Positions 31,449 to 41,771 are shown, counted from the first letter of the stretch. The stretch is DNA of 64,000 nucleotides from Lachnospira sp. UBA3790 (GCA_002369135.1 DFEY01000003.1:147062-211061); one strand, 5' to 3'. Translations and numbers: made by a program. Notes: generated from the letters alone by a model not told the origin.

Positions 31449-34400
31449 ATGAAAAAAATACGAACAGTTTTTAAGAGGGTGTCAACATGTATGTTGGCAC
31501 TAGTTTTGACTGCAACATTTTCTTTGCCGTCCGGCTTTAATTTTATGACAAAGAAAGTGTATGCGGCAGAGGATGCAAAGAAACCAGTAGCCACGGATGT
31601 ACATTATTATCCTAATGATAGTGTTGAGGCAAAAAATCGAACAGGCGTTAAGTCGTTCACGTTGGAGCCTTATACATACTACAATATGAGTAAGGATAAT
31701 AGAATAAATCCTGATGGCAAAGATACTATGAAGTTAGATGATGCCACTTTAAAGAGAATAGCTGTTAATCAGATATTCCCTAAATGGGGCGTTATAGCAG
31801 AAAATATTTTTAGAGATCAAGCCAATCAATTAGTAACTATTGAAGGTTCTGGAATGATGAAATCAGACACTGTATCATCTGAATCTTTTGATAGACACTT
31901 TTCTACTAGTAAAAATGGAGTGAGCGGATATTCTAGTGATTGGGCTATAAGCGATTTGGCTTCAGAACTTGGCAGCGAGCATTATAACCACAAAGGAAAG
32001 CAATGCTGGGACGAAGTGAGAAGAGAGGGTATTTCTCAGATTTCTAGTTTAGCAGATGCGCGTAAGATGATGGGTCAATCCCTTCGTAATTGTTCAGATG
32101 ACAATGACGTGTCTGTGGATGATTTTTTGGGAAATTCTAAACAAAAGACTGATAATAAATACAGACTTCCAGATATGGACGATGATAAGTCTGGAAGCGG
32201 TTTTTGTAATATAGTGACAGCCGTAAATAGAGCTGGTGCCTCAGGAGACTACGACTACAACACATTTGGAATTGCGGTTTATGATTTTGACCTTACACCA
32301 ATAGCAGCAAAAAATATTAAATACATAGAAGCAGCTGACAAATATGACAATGGTAGAGATATTCTGATGGGAAATGCAGGAAATGTAGATTACGTAGGAA
32401 TTAAATTTTCTGAAGATAAGCAAGATGGCGCTACCACATATTTGAAAAACAATACTGACCACGAAGCTACACAATCAACAGGGTTAGAAAACTCTGTTTC
32501 AGAAGAAAGTTCCCTAACACAAGAAGATTCGATGGAATGGGGAATGGAACAAACAATAGGATATGAATGGAATTTTGGAACAATAAGCGATTCGGCTATG
32601 TTCCCTCGTTCAACTCTATCGTTTAGTAATTCATGGCATGAAACATGGACTACTACAAAGAGCAAAACAGAGACTAAATCTGTTACTAAAACTAAAAATG
32701 TTAATACAGAAGTAACGCTTCCAGCACATACTACGGCTAAGATTAACCAAAGCCTAAATAATAAAACATTGGAAGAGCACTATCAACAACCAGTAGCGTT
32801 AAACTACAAAGTAGCTATATTTGCAATGAGTGGAGACTATTATAACGGTTGGTTTGGAGCGATTGATAGTAGTAGTTATGATAAACAGTGGATGAGTGTT
32901 AAATTTGACGGTTCAGATGACTACGCTACCAGCGGAAGTGATGCTCTTGGAAGCTTGTATAACCGAGCAATCATAAATGCAACTACTAAACGTTATGACG
33001 GATCAAAAGGAAAATATAATGTATGGTGCGACAAAGGTGCTTGGAATAAGAGTGAAAAAATAGAGTGGAATAATATAAAGACTGACATTGGTGGTGATAA
33101 CAGAGCAAGTCATAGTATTCCTTCAGCTAGAACAGGACAGAAGAGTAGTTTAAGTGATCTTGCAACTGAACTACCTTTGATGGAAAAAGCTATGATACAC
33201 AATTCTAAGCAGAATAATATTACATCATCAGTGGATCAAGTTATACCTCTTTATAAGTTGAATTCAGTTAGCGTAAAAGATAACAAGAAACAGTTTGATG
33301 TAAAACCTGCAGAAAAGGTATATCTAGATGCGCTAGAGCTAGAAGGATATAATGACAGAAATGTTGAATTCCACGGATTCCAAGACAGTTGGGGTAAATG
33401 GAACCTACTAGATGAAGATAGGAATATAATAGAAGATGGAAGTGCTAAAGATGAGGATAATAGAGAAGGCAGAATTAAATACCATCTATTAACTCTAGTA
33501 AATGATGAAGATATGGATAGTCAATGGATTCAGGTGGCAAATTCGGGTGCATTTGGCGAGGATGAACCATCTCAACTGGTTAAGTGGACTATAAATGATG
33601 ATGCCAAAATAGTTTCAAACGAAAACTTGATTAATGATGAAGAGTGTATGACTCCAGAACAGATTGCACAGGTATCTGTTCCGACTATCAGTATCAACCC
33701 AAAAGATGAATCAAAGAATGTTCAAGCTGTCAAACTATCAGGTAGCTATAAAGGTATATACACAGAAGAAGTGAACTTGAGTAATGTACTAAGAGCCAAA
33801 GCTGTAGATGGAAGTGGAAAAACTAAGAACATTCAGCTACTTTGGGAAGATAGCGGAGATGACGGTATTGAATTAGAAGAAAGTGGAATTGCTAAGTTTA
33901 CAAAACCAGGATTTTATAGGGTGAGAGCTTTCTGTGTCAACAATGAAGGAACAAAATTGGCATCAGATTGGGTAGAGATTGAGACAGTAGAAAAGGCGAA
34001 ACTATCTAAAATTGATTTTACCAAACCTAGCGATTTGGATGAAGATGATTTAAATATTACAAAGAAAAGCCAGGCTAAAGCATTTGACCTCAATAGTTAT
34101 ATTAGTATGTATGATCAGTATGGCGAAAAGTGGACTGGTGAGAAGCCAAATATTGTTTTTACAGTAACTGATAATGACGGAAAAGAAACACTAGATGCTA
34201 CAATAGATCATAACAATATACTTACTATAACAGAGGCTGGAACATATAAAGTAAGTGCTAAGGCATTAGACAGTGACGGTGGAGAATTAGGAATAACTAT
34301 TAATCCAATTAAACTTAAAATAAGTGAAGACGATTGGCTAGATAGTATTGTGCTAGAAGACCCTAACTTAGATAGAAATGAGTTAAAACTACAAGACATA

Positions 34401-36209
34401 AATGATGTTGTGAGAGTGAATGATCTAAGAGGATACCTAAGATTCATAGATCAGAACGGCGATGAGTGGGAAGGCAAAAAGCCTAATGTGACATTTAATC
34501 TAGCAGTTGATACTGATGATGCAGAGATTAAAGGTGATAATTTCTACGCATATAAACCGGGAGTCTTTACGATAGGTGCCTCCGCCAATGGATATGATAT
34601 AAATCCTATTGTTATTAGAGTAGAGGAAGATCCATATTTGGTTATCAAAACTAAGGATCCAGATGTACTTGAATTAACAGATGAAGAAAAGACAGTAAGT
34701 TTTGATATCGAAAGATATGTAGATTTCACCACTCAGTTTGATGGTAAATATGATGAGAATAGACCTGAGCTTCAATACACTCTTGACTCGGATGTAGAGG
34801 GAGCCAAAATAGTATATGAGAGAGAAGTAGATGAAAGGACAGGTGAGCAAGTAAGAGTTGCTAAATTTAAAGCAACAGAGCCTGGAGATTACTATGTACA
34901 TGTTGCTCCAAAGAAAGCTTCTGCTTACAAAGAAGATATTGATGATATCAATGTAACAGTTGAGATTAAGAAAAAGGTAGCATTAGTAAATCTTGACTTT
35001 GAAGAATTACAGAAAGATAAAGAAAGCAGAACTTTAAATGATCAAGGTGAGTGTACGATAGAAAATCTAGAACAGTATGTGAAATATTATGACCAATTTG
35101 GAGACGTTATTAGTCCTGGAGAACTAAAGACTATGGATGATGTCCCAACTGTTACTGGGTTCCAGTTAGAGCAAACAGATAAAGAGGCATTTATTGTTAA
35201 AAACGATGATGGTAAGCACGATTTCACAGCTAAAGAGACAGGTGCTTATCAGATAAAGACTGTTTATGAAATAGATGGTAAGGAAGTATCAGGGTTCAAC
35301 AGCGAGGTTGTACATATAGTGAGTGATGAGACCACTCCTGAAAAAGAAGAAGCAATAAACAGTGCCATAGAGGTTATTAGTTATGTTAGTTCGGCTAAAG
35401 CGGCAGGTGACATTACAGAAGAGCAGGAACAAGCGCTGATTCAGGCTATTAATAAATTTATCAATAGTGTAAACGGAGCATCACCTAGCGAAGATATTGC
35501 ACCTTACTACGAAGAACTAGCAAGCACTTTCTTTGACGTGTGGCCAGAAATAGGTCTTGAGATTGATAAAGAGGAAGCTATAGATGAGTTGTTGGCCTAT
35601 AAGAATCTTGATGCCTACAGACAAGCAGAAAGAGAAGAAATAGAAAATATTCAAGATGTAACAAGTGTGTATATTGAGGCGGTAAAAGTAGGTAAAGATG
35701 GCATAGATAGTATAGATGCAGGAGTAGAAAAAGTTAAAGAATTACTAAAATCTGCAAAAGCAGAAATCGATAAACTAAAAACAGATGAGGACTATAGAAG
35801 AGAGGAACAATCTACACAGGCGCCTACACAGAAACCTACTAAAGATGAGACTACAAAGACACCTGATCCAACCAAGTCACCTGAAACTACAAAAGCAAAA
35901 ACAAAGAAACCTGGTGTTGCAGTAGTAACTAAAGCTAAAAAGAAGAAGAGTGCCAAGAAGATAAAGATAACACTTAAGAAAACTACAGGTGCTAGAGGAT
36001 ATCAAGTAGCAGTTTACAAAAACAAGAAGAATGCTAAAGCAAACAAGAAAGCGATAGTTAAAAAGTTTACTGCAAAGCTTAAACTAACTCTTAAGTCAAA
36101 GAAACTAAAAGGCAAGAAGAAAGTATATGTAAGAGCTAGAGCTTATGCGCTTGATGGTTCTAAGAAAATCTTTGGAGATTGGTCTAAAGTCAAAAAATCT
36201 AAAAAGTAA
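31449..36209 (+). CDS. Giant secreted protein with aerolysin-like module and Ig-like repeats
   Basis: A 1586-residue secreted protein. Signal peptide (1-40, ending VYAAED). Residues 60-320 match the paralogue at 41772 (FPKWGVIAENIF; FCNIVTAVNRAGASGDYDYN; YDFDLTPIAAKNI). Residues about 325-460 are a Ser/Thr/Lys alternating stretch ending LPAHTTAKINQ ... VALNYKVAIFAMSG; this order (TYLKNNT, TWTTTKSKTETKS, then a Pro-rich LPxHT turn) is that of aerolysin/ETX-MTX2 pore-forming modules. An Ig-like domain follows (about 760-845), then four related Ig-like repeats (about 850-1300) with the D/NLxxYxxxxDQxG motif, a helical stalk (1300-1455), a Thr/Pro linker and a basic FN3-like C-terminus. No LPXTG. 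Likely surface-bound; the pore activity is inferred, not shown. Confidence 0.78.
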   Translation: MKKIRTVFKRVSTCMLALVLTATFSLPSGFNFMTKKVYAAEDAKKPVATDVHYYPNDSVEAKNRTGVKSFTLEPYTYYNMSKDNRINPDGKDTMKLDDATLKRIAVNQIFPKWGVIAENIFRDQANQLVTIEGSGMMKSDTVSSESFDRHFSTSKNGVSGYSSDWAISDLASELGSEHYNHKGKQCWDEVRREGISQISSLADARKMMGQSLRNCSDDNDVSVDDFLGNSKQKTDNKYRLPDMDDDKSGSGFCNIVTAVNRAGASGDYDYNTFGIAVYDFDLTPIAAKNIKYIEAADKYDNGRDILMGNAGNVDYVGIKFSEDKQDGATTYLKNNTDHEATQSTGLENSVSEESSLTQEDSMEWGMEQTIGYEWNFGTISDSAMFPRSTLSFSNSWHETWTTTKSKTETKSVTKTKNVNTEVTLPAHTTAKINQSLNNKTLEEHYQQPVALNYKVAIFAMSGDYYNGWFGAIDSSSYDKQWMSVKFDGSDDYATSGSDALGSLYNRAIINATTKRYDGSKGKYNVWCDKGAWNKSEKIEWNNIKTDIGGDNRASHSIPSARTGQKSSLSDLATELPLMEKAMIHNSKQNNITSSVDQVIPLYKLNSVSVKDNKKQFDVKPAEKVYLDALELEGYNDRNVEFHGFQDSWGKWNLLDEDRNIIEDGSAKDEDNREGRIKYHLLTLVNDEDMDSQWIQVANSGAFGEDEPSQLVKWTINDDAKIVSNENLINDEECMTPEQIAQVSVPTISINPKDESKNVQAVKLSGSYKGIYTEEVNLSNVLRAKAVDGSGKTKNIQLLWEDSGDDGIELEESGIAKFTKPGFYRVRAFCVNNEGTKLASDWVEIETVEKAKLSKIDFTKPSDLDEDDLNITKKSQAKAFDLNSYISMYDQYGEKWTGEKPNIVFTVTDNDGKETLDATIDHNNILTITEAGTYKVSAKALDSDGGELGITINPIKLKISEDDWLDSIVLEDPNLDRNELKLQDINDVVRVNDLRGYLRFIDQNGDEWEGKKPNVTFNLAVDTDDAEIKGDNFYAYKPGVFTIGASANGYDINPIVIRVEEDPYLVIKTKDPDVLELTDEEKTVSFDIERYVDFTTQFDGKYDENRPELQYTLDSDVEGAKIVYEREVDERTGEQVRVAKFKATEPGDYYVHVAPKKASAYKEDIDDINVTVEIKKKVALVNLDFEELQKDKESRTLNDQGECTIENLEQYVKYYDQFGDVISPGELKTMDDVPTVTGFQLEQTDKEAFIVKNDDGKHDFTAKETGAYQIKTVYEIDGKEVSGFNSEVVHIVSDETTPEKEEAINSAIEVISYVSSAKAAGDITEEQEQALIQAINKFINSVNGASPSEDIAPYYEELASTFFDVWPEIGLEIDKEEAIDELLAYKNLDAYRQAEREEIENIQDVTSVYIEAVKVGKDGIDSIDAGVEKVKELLKSAKAEIDKLKTDEDYRREEQSTQAPTQKPTKDETTKTPDPTKSPETTKAKTKKPGVAVVTKAKKKKSAKKIKITLKKTTGARGYQVAVYKNKKNAKANKKAIVKKFTAKLKLTLKSKKLKGKKKVYVRARAYALDGSKKIFGDWSKVKKSKK

Positions 36210-36260
36210 ATTAAATAGGACATATTTATTTGAAACTAAAGATTTGGAGGAGAGTTATTT

Positions 36261-38291
36261 ATGAAAAGACACATGAAAAGAGTAGTGAGTATAATACTTA
36301 CAGTTGTTCTATGTACAACTATGATGGTATACGTTCCAGCGAAGTCTTCTAAAAAATATGTTAAATCAATTAGCATAAAGAAGAAGGCTACTATTGTAGT
36401 ACCTATTGACCAAGAAAAACTCACTAAATCTTACAGTGTTAAGGTTAAGGTAAAAGGAAAAGCAACTAAAAAGTTTTCGGCAAAGTCTAGTAATAAAAAA
36501 GTTGCTACTGTAAAGGTTAAGGGTAAGAAGATTAATGTTACTGCTCTTAAAGCAGGTAAGGCTAAGATTACTGTGAAGACTAAAGGTAAGAACAAGAAAG
36601 GCAAAAAACTTAGTAAAAAGATTACAATTACAGTTAAGAAAGATTCAATAACTAAGAAGTCTGTGCCTTATTATATGTTTGACGCGAGTGCAGGAAAAAT
36701 ACTAAAAGAGAATGGTGATTTGTATTTTTCATCTGCTTATCCAGATGTACCGTTTGTGACAGATAGTTATGCAATTAAGACATTCTTAGATATGTATGGT
36801 TATGAAACTGCAGCTAAAGAGACCAAGTCAAAGAACAATCATCTCCATAGTTTTGCAATGCCAATGAATACAACAGTGGCTTTTGACTATGATAAACAGA
36901 TAATGGGCTTTAGTGATTTTACATCTACACTTGTAATGAATGGATGCATGCCATTTAATCCTTTTGGAGCTAGTTGTCCATATAATACCAATTTCTTTAA
37001 AACGCAGCCTAACGATAGATATGATGCAGGAGAGGCGATGGCATGCACCTTTGGATTTGATGAAGTTCCAATGCTTATAGAAGGAGATCATATTTTTATT
37101 CCTTTGCAGACATTTTCGGACTTGTTCCTATCTTATATAGGTAATTTCATGCAATATAATGGCAAGGGAGTTTTTATAATAGATGCTAGCATTGCTAAAT
37201 CGCCAGCAAAAGCAGACTATTATAAAATGTATCAAGACTGTAAAAAGACTGGGAAAATATCAAGCGCTTTGGCGCAGGTAAACTACTATGAGTTGTGTAA
37301 TACTTTAGATGCACACTATGGACTTCAGGAAAAGCATCATATTAATACATTTGATGCATTCTTTGAACGTAAGGGCTATAAGAAGAAAATGCTTTCAGGA
37401 GATTTGATAGAGATTACAAAATCGGAGATGGCTTTGGCACGTATCTTGTTTGAAGACTTCCATAGTGGGGATACACTACAATCTTGTTATTTGAGTAAAC
37501 CGGTAGATTTCGATCCATCGCAGATAAGTCCGTCTTTTATAGAGCGTAATAAGAATATGGAAAGAATTGTTAATAAGCGTAATGAAGTGCTTGGAGAAAC
37601 AGTTGCACCTTATGAGCGTAGAGGGGACACAGTATTTATTACTTTTGATTCGTTCTCATTCAAGAATAGCTTTGATAGTTATGGTCCAAAATACGAACCA
37701 ACTCCATATGGTGATACGGTAGATTTGTTTGCCTATGCGCTAAGACGTTTGCAAAATGAAGACAGTGATGCTGAAAATGTTGTTATCGATCTTGCATGTA
37801 ATGGCGGTGGAACTATCATTGCATGTGGATTTGCTATGGAGGCTATCTGTGGCACAAGTAACATTTATATGAATAATCCTATTACATGGGCAGAGCACTC
37901 ATGTGTACAAAAATGGGACTTAAATCTTGATGGCGTAGTCGATGAAAATGACAAGTCTATGAAGGAATTAGGATTCAATGTTGCTGTAAATATTTCAGAC
38001 AATTCATTCTCATGTGGTAACTTACTACCAAATATGCTTAAGTCAATAGATGATAGTATCTTTCTAACAGGAACAAAGAGCGGTGGAGGAGCATGTGCAG
38101 TTGGTTTTATTAGTACAGCTATAAACTCAGTTCACCAGATTTCTAGTGAAGCACAGTTTGTTACAAAGAAGAATGGACAAATTCAAGATATTGATGCAGG
38201 TATTGAGGCAGATTATAAACTTAATCTAAACCGAATGTTTGACAGAGATTACATAGTGGAAGTGGTTGACAAAGCCTTTGGTACGAACTAA
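36261..38291 (+). CDS. Secreted protein with Big2-like domain and S41-type protease domain
   Basis: A 676-residue secreted protein. Signal peptide about 1-28; a lysine-rich Big2-like domain about 30-130 (KKFSAKSSNKKVATVKVKGKKINVTALKAGKAKITVKTK); then a domain of unknown type (PYYMFDASAGKILKENGDLYFSS). The C-terminal part resembles S41 C-terminal processing proteases: NVVIDLACNGGG (VIDLRxNGGG), a serine in NSFSCGNLLPN at the usual nucleophile position and TKSGGGAC following. An EF-hand-like loop DLNLDGVVDEND lies between them. It begins 51 bases after the giant protein with no terminator between, so the two are probably co-expressed. Substrate unknown; processing of surface proteins is one possibility. 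Confidence 0.75.
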   Translation: MKRHMKRVVSIILTVVLCTTMMVYVPAKSSKKYVKSISIKKKATIVVPIDQEKLTKSYSVKVKVKGKATKKFSAKSSNKKVATVKVKGKKINVTALKAGKAKITVKTKGKNKKGKKLSKKITITVKKDSITKKSVPYYMFDASAGKILKENGDLYFSSAYPDVPFVTDSYAIKTFLDMYGYETAAKETKSKNNHLHSFAMPMNTTVAFDYDKQIMGFSDFTSTLVMNGCMPFNPFGASCPYNTNFFKTQPNDRYDAGEAMACTFGFDEVPMLIEGDHIFIPLQTFSDLFLSYIGNFMQYNGKGVFIIDASIAKSPAKADYYKMYQDCKKTGKISSALAQVNYYELCNTLDAHYGLQEKHHINTFDAFFERKGYKKKMLSGDLIEITKSEMALARILFEDFHSGDTLQSCYLSKPVDFDPSQISPSFIERNKNMERIVNKRNEVLGETVAPYERRGDTVFITFDSFSFKNSFDSYGPKYEPTPYGDTVDLFAYALRRLQNEDSDAENVVIDLACNGGGTIIACGFAMEAICGTSNIYMNNPITWAEHSCVQKWDLNLDGVVDENDKSMKELGFNVAVNISDNSFSCGNLLPNMLKSIDDSIFLTGTKSGGGACAVGFISTAINSVHQISSEAQFVTKKNGQIQDIDAGIEADYKLNLNRMFDRDYIVEVVDKAFGTN

Positions 38292-38322
38292 ACACAAGCC
38301 GAGTACATAATTAGGAGACATA

Positions 38323-40131
38323 ATGGACAAAAGTAAAATTAGGAATTTTTGCATAATTGCACATATAGACCACGGTAAGTCTACGCTAGCAGACCGCATC
38401 ATTGAGATGACTGGTCTTTTAACTGAGCGTGAAATGCAGGCCCAAGTCCTTGATAATATGGACCTAGAGCGCGAGCGTGGTATTACTATAAAATCACAGG
38501 CTATTCGAACAGTCTACAAAGCCGACGACGGCGAAGAATACATCTTCAACCTAATCGACACTCCAGGTCATGTAGACTTTAACTACGAAGTGTCTAGAAG
38601 TTTGGCGGCGTGCGATGGAGCAATACTAGTGGTGGATGCTGCACAGGGCGTGGAGGCTCAAACTTTGGCCAACGTTTATTTGGCGCTAGATCACGACTTA
38701 GAGGTCTTCCCTGTTATAAACAAAATTGATTTGCCATCGGCAGATCCTGACAGAGTAAAAGCGGAGATAGAAGATGTTATAGGAATTGATGCTTCAGAAG
38801 CACCTCTTATTTCCGCTAAGACAGGCGAGAACTGCAAAGAAGTGCTAGAAGCGATAGTTAAAAATATTCCATCCCCAGAAGGTGATGAGAATGAACCTTT
38901 GAAGGCTTTGATTTTTGATAGTTTATACGATTCATACAAAGGTGTTATAGTTTTCTGCCGAATTAAAGAAGGTAGAGTGAAACCAGGTATGGACATAAAG
39001 ATGATGGCTACTGGTGCCACGGCACAAGTGGTGGAAGTAGGCTACTTTGGCGCGGGCCAGTTTATCCCTTGCGATGAGTTAGAGGCCGGTTCTGTTGGAT
39101 ACATTACAGCTAGTATTAAAAATGTGGCTGACACTAGAGTGGGTGATACAGTGACTGACGCCAACCATCCAGCAGCAGAAGCACTACCAGGATATAAGGA
39201 AGTGCACCCAATGGTTTACTGCGGAATTTATCCAGCAGATGGAGCAAAGTACCCAGACCTTAGAGATGCGCTAGAGAAACTTCAGCTAAACGATGCAGCC
39301 CTTCAGTATGAAGCGGAGACTTCGGTGGCATTGGGCTTTGGCTTTAGATGTGGGTTCTTAGGACTGCTTCATCTAGAGATTGTGCAGGAGCGTTTGGAGC
39401 GTGAGTACGACCTAGACCTAGTGACCACAGCACCATCTGTTATTTACAAAGTTCATAAGACGGACGGAGAGGTGATTGAACTTACAAACCCAACTAACCT
39501 CCCAGATCCTAGTGAGATAGATTATATGGAAGAGCCTATTGTGGCTGCTGAGATCATGGTTACGTCAGAATACATTGGACCTATTATGGAACTTTGCCAG
39601 CAAAGACGTGGTATTTACAAGAGCATGGAGTATGTGGAAGAAACTCGTGCCCTTATCAAATACGATATGCCACTAAACGAGATTATTTACGATTTCTTTG
39701 ACGCACTTAAATCTAGGTCTCGCGGCTATGCGTCGTTTGACTATGATATGAAAGGCTACGAGAAGGCAACGCTTGTTAAGCTTGATATCCTTATCAATAA
39801 AGAAGAAGTGGATGCGCTTTCATTTATCGTGCCAGAAGAATCAGCATTCGAGCGCGGCAAAAAGATGTGTGGCAAACTTAAGAAAGAAATTCCTCGCCAG
39901 CAGTTTGAGGTTCCTATTCAAGCAGCAGTGGGCGGAAAGATTATTGCGCGTGAGACAGTTAAGGCTGTTCGTAAAGACGTGCTTGCGAAATGCTACGGCG
40001 GTGACATCACTCGTAAGAAGAAACTTCTTGAGAAGCAAAAAGAAGGTAAGAAGCGTATGCGCCAGGTGGGCAATGTGGAGATTCCACAAAACGCGTTCAT
40101 GGCTGTGCTTAAACTAGATGACGATGAATAA
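38323..40131 (+). CDS. lepA: Elongation factor 4 (LepA)
   Basis: A 602-residue ribosome-bound GTPase. G1 AHIDHGKST, G3 DTPGHVDF, G4 NKIDLP and SAKTGEN are present, as are the EF-G-like domains and the C-terminal LepA domain (KKRMRQVGNVEIPQNAFMAVLKL). It begins 31 bases after the S41-like gene and its last codons overlap hemW, the usual lepA-hemW pairing. Confidence 0.97.
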   Translation: MDKSKIRNFCIIAHIDHGKSTLADRIIEMTGLLTEREMQAQVLDNMDLERERGITIKSQAIRTVYKADDGEEYIFNLIDTPGHVDFNYEVSRSLAACDGAILVVDAAQGVEAQTLANVYLALDHDLEVFPVINKIDLPSADPDRVKAEIEDVIGIDASEAPLISAKTGENCKEVLEAIVKNIPSPEGDENEPLKALIFDSLYDSYKGVIVFCRIKEGRVKPGMDIKMMATGATAQVVEVGYFGAGQFIPCDELEAGSVGYITASIKNVADTRVGDTVTDANHPAAEALPGYKEVHPMVYCGIYPADGAKYPDLRDALEKLQLNDAALQYEAETSVALGFGFRCGFLGLLHLEIVQERLEREYDLDLVTTAPSVIYKVHKTDGEVIELTNPTNLPDPSEIDYMEEPIVAAEIMVTSEYIGPIMELCQQRRGIYKSMEYVEETRALIKYDMPLNEIIYDFFDALKSRSRGYASFDYDMKGYEKATLVKLDILINKEEVDALSFIVPEESAFERGKKMCGKLKKEIPRQQFEVPIQAAVGGKIIARETVKAVRKDVLAKCYGGDITRKKKLLEKQKEGKKRMRQVGNVEIPQNAFMAVLKLDDDE

Positions 40132-41290
40132 GAAAATTGAAATATATATTCATATCCCATTTTGCGTGAAGAAATGTGCGTATTGCGATTTCTTGTCTTG
40201 TCCAGCAGACGATAAGACAAAGGACAGATACGTTCAGGCTTTGTGCAGGGAAATTGAATGGTCGAAAGACTGCTTGAAAGAGTACCTGGTCGATACAGTG
40301 TTTATCGGTGGAGGTACTCCTTCTATATTAGAGGAAAAATATATTGGACAGATCCTAGACACTTTGCGAAGCGCGGCTAGGATATCTGACGATGCTGAAA
40401 TTACAATTGAGTGTAATCCAGGCACTTTGACGATGGAAAAATTAGAGGCGTATAAAGATGTCGGCATTAACAGAATAAGTCTTGGACTTCAAAGCGCAAA
40501 CGACGAAGAGCTTAAAACTATTGGTCGAATTCATAATTTTGAAGAGTTCAAAAAGAGTTTCAACTTAGCTAGACTAGCTGGGTTTAAAAATATTAATATC
40601 GATATTATGAGTGCCTTGCCCGGACAGACGCTTGAAAGTTATAAAGAAACTTTGGCGAAGGTGATTACTCTAAATCCTGAACACATTTCTGCATACAGTT
40701 TAATAGTGGAAGACGAGACACCGCTTAAGGATAGAGTGGAAAATGGAGAGGTTGCTCTTCCATCAGAAGATGAAGAGCGAGAGATGTATTATTATACGAA
40801 AGAGTTTTTAGAAAAGACTGGTTATAAGCGATACGAGATTTCAAACTACGCCAAAGACGGCTATGAGTGCAGACACAACATTGGCTACTGGAAAAGAGTG
40901 GAGTACTTAGGTTTTGGAATAGGTGCAGCGTCACTGTTTAAGGGTGAGAGGTTCTCTAACACATCTGATATAAACAGATACATGCATATTTTGGAAAAAG
41001 AAGATGTGATGAATGCAGATGAAGTTTGGAAAGCACTGAATGAAAATATAGAGACTTTGACGCAGAAAGACGAGATGGAAGAGTTTATGTTTCTAGGGCT
41101 TAGGATGACTGACGGAGTGAGCAAATCTGATTTTAAGAAGATATTTAACTGTGATATAGAAGCGGTTTACGGAAATGTGATAGAAAAATTAGCAAATCAA
41201 AACCTAATAAAGGAAGCTGGTGATCTAATAACTCTTACAGACAAAGGGATTGATATTAGTAACATAGTTTTAGCGAATTTTTTGCTGTAA
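40124..41290 (+). CDS. hemW: Radical SAM heme chaperone / coproporphyrinogen III oxidase-like protein
   Basis: A 388-residue radical SAM protein. HIPFCVKKCAYCDF contains the Cys-x3-Cys-x2-Cys cluster motif; FIGGGTPSIL, ECNPGTL, and RISLGLQSANDEELKTIGR are HemW-like, while the oxidase-specific extra Cys of HemN (CxxxCxxCxC) is replaced by Phe (CDF), favouring the heme chaperone HemW. The ATG at 40124 overlaps the lepA stop; an ATG at 40118 is possible. No ribosome site is seen, so it probably relies on coupling with lepA. Confidence 0.92.
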   Translation: MNKKIEIYIHIPFCVKKCAYCDFLSCPADDKTKDRYVQALCREIEWSKDCLKEYLVDTVFIGGGTPSILEEKYIGQILDTLRSAARISDDAEITIECNPGTLTMEKLEAYKDVGINRISLGLQSANDEELKTIGRIHNFEEFKKSFNLARLAGFKNINIDIMSALPGQTLESYKETLAKVITLNPEHISAYSLIVEDETPLKDRVENGEVALPSEDEEREMYYYTKEFLEKTGYKRYEISNYAKDGYECRHNIGYWKRVEYLGFGIGAASLFKGERFSNTSDINRYMHILEKEDVMNADEVWKALNENIETLTQKDEMEEFMFLGLRMTDGVSKSDFKKIFNCDIEAVYGNVIEKLANQNLIKEAGDLITLTDKGIDISNIVLANFLL

Positions 41291-41306
41291 TTCGTTCGTT
41301 TGTGTA

Positions 41307-41315
41307 TGTTATAAT
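41307..41315 (+). promoter_or_regulatory. Extended -10 promoter
   Basis: TGTTATAAT, 38 bases before the PsiE-like ATG; shares 13 bases with the promoter at 31395. Confidence 0.5.
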
Positions 41316-41352
41316 TATAACAGTGAAGACCATAAGCAGAAAAGAGGTAGGC

Positions 41353-41757
41353 ATGAAAAAAATAAATAATATTTTAATGAGCATTGTACATATTTTAGAA
41401 AAAATCATTGCTGCCATATTAATGGTGGTGGTTGTTATTGCTGTAGTGTATTTGGTTTTAGATATAGTGAACGGAGTAAAGGCTGGATTTGATTCGGAAT
41501 TTATAAAGACGATTTTGTCAGACACTCTCAATATAATAATTGTTATAGAGTTTATAAGAGTCCTAATAAAGCATACTATGGGTACAGTAGTGGAGGTTTT
41601 GATTTTTGCGTTGGCAAGAGGGCTGATAGTTATAAATGAAACTATTTGGGAAATGGCGATTACTATTGTTGCCATAGCCGTACTTTTGGCGTGTAGAAAG
41701 TTTTTGTTTTTGGATGACGATCTTAAAAAGGTAACAAATAGAAAAACGGACAAATAA
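41353..41757 (+). CDS. PsiE-like membrane protein
   Basis: A 134-residue protein with four helices (about 17-40, 55-75, 82-100, 104-120) and the spacing of the phosphate-starvation-inducible PsiE family (ILEKIIAAILMVVVVIAVVYLVLDIV ... EVLIFALARGLIV). Function of the family is unknown. GAGGTAGGC precedes the ATG. The giant secreted paralogue begins 15 bases after its stop, so they share a transcript. Confidence 0.72.
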   Translation: MKKINNILMSIVHILEKIIAAILMVVVVIAVVYLVLDIVNGVKAGFDSEFIKTILSDTLNIIIVIEFIRVLIKHTMGTVVEVLIFALARGLIVINETIWEMAITIVAIAVLLACRKFLFLDDDLKKVTNRKTDK

Positions 41758-41771
41758 AAGGAGAAAATGTT

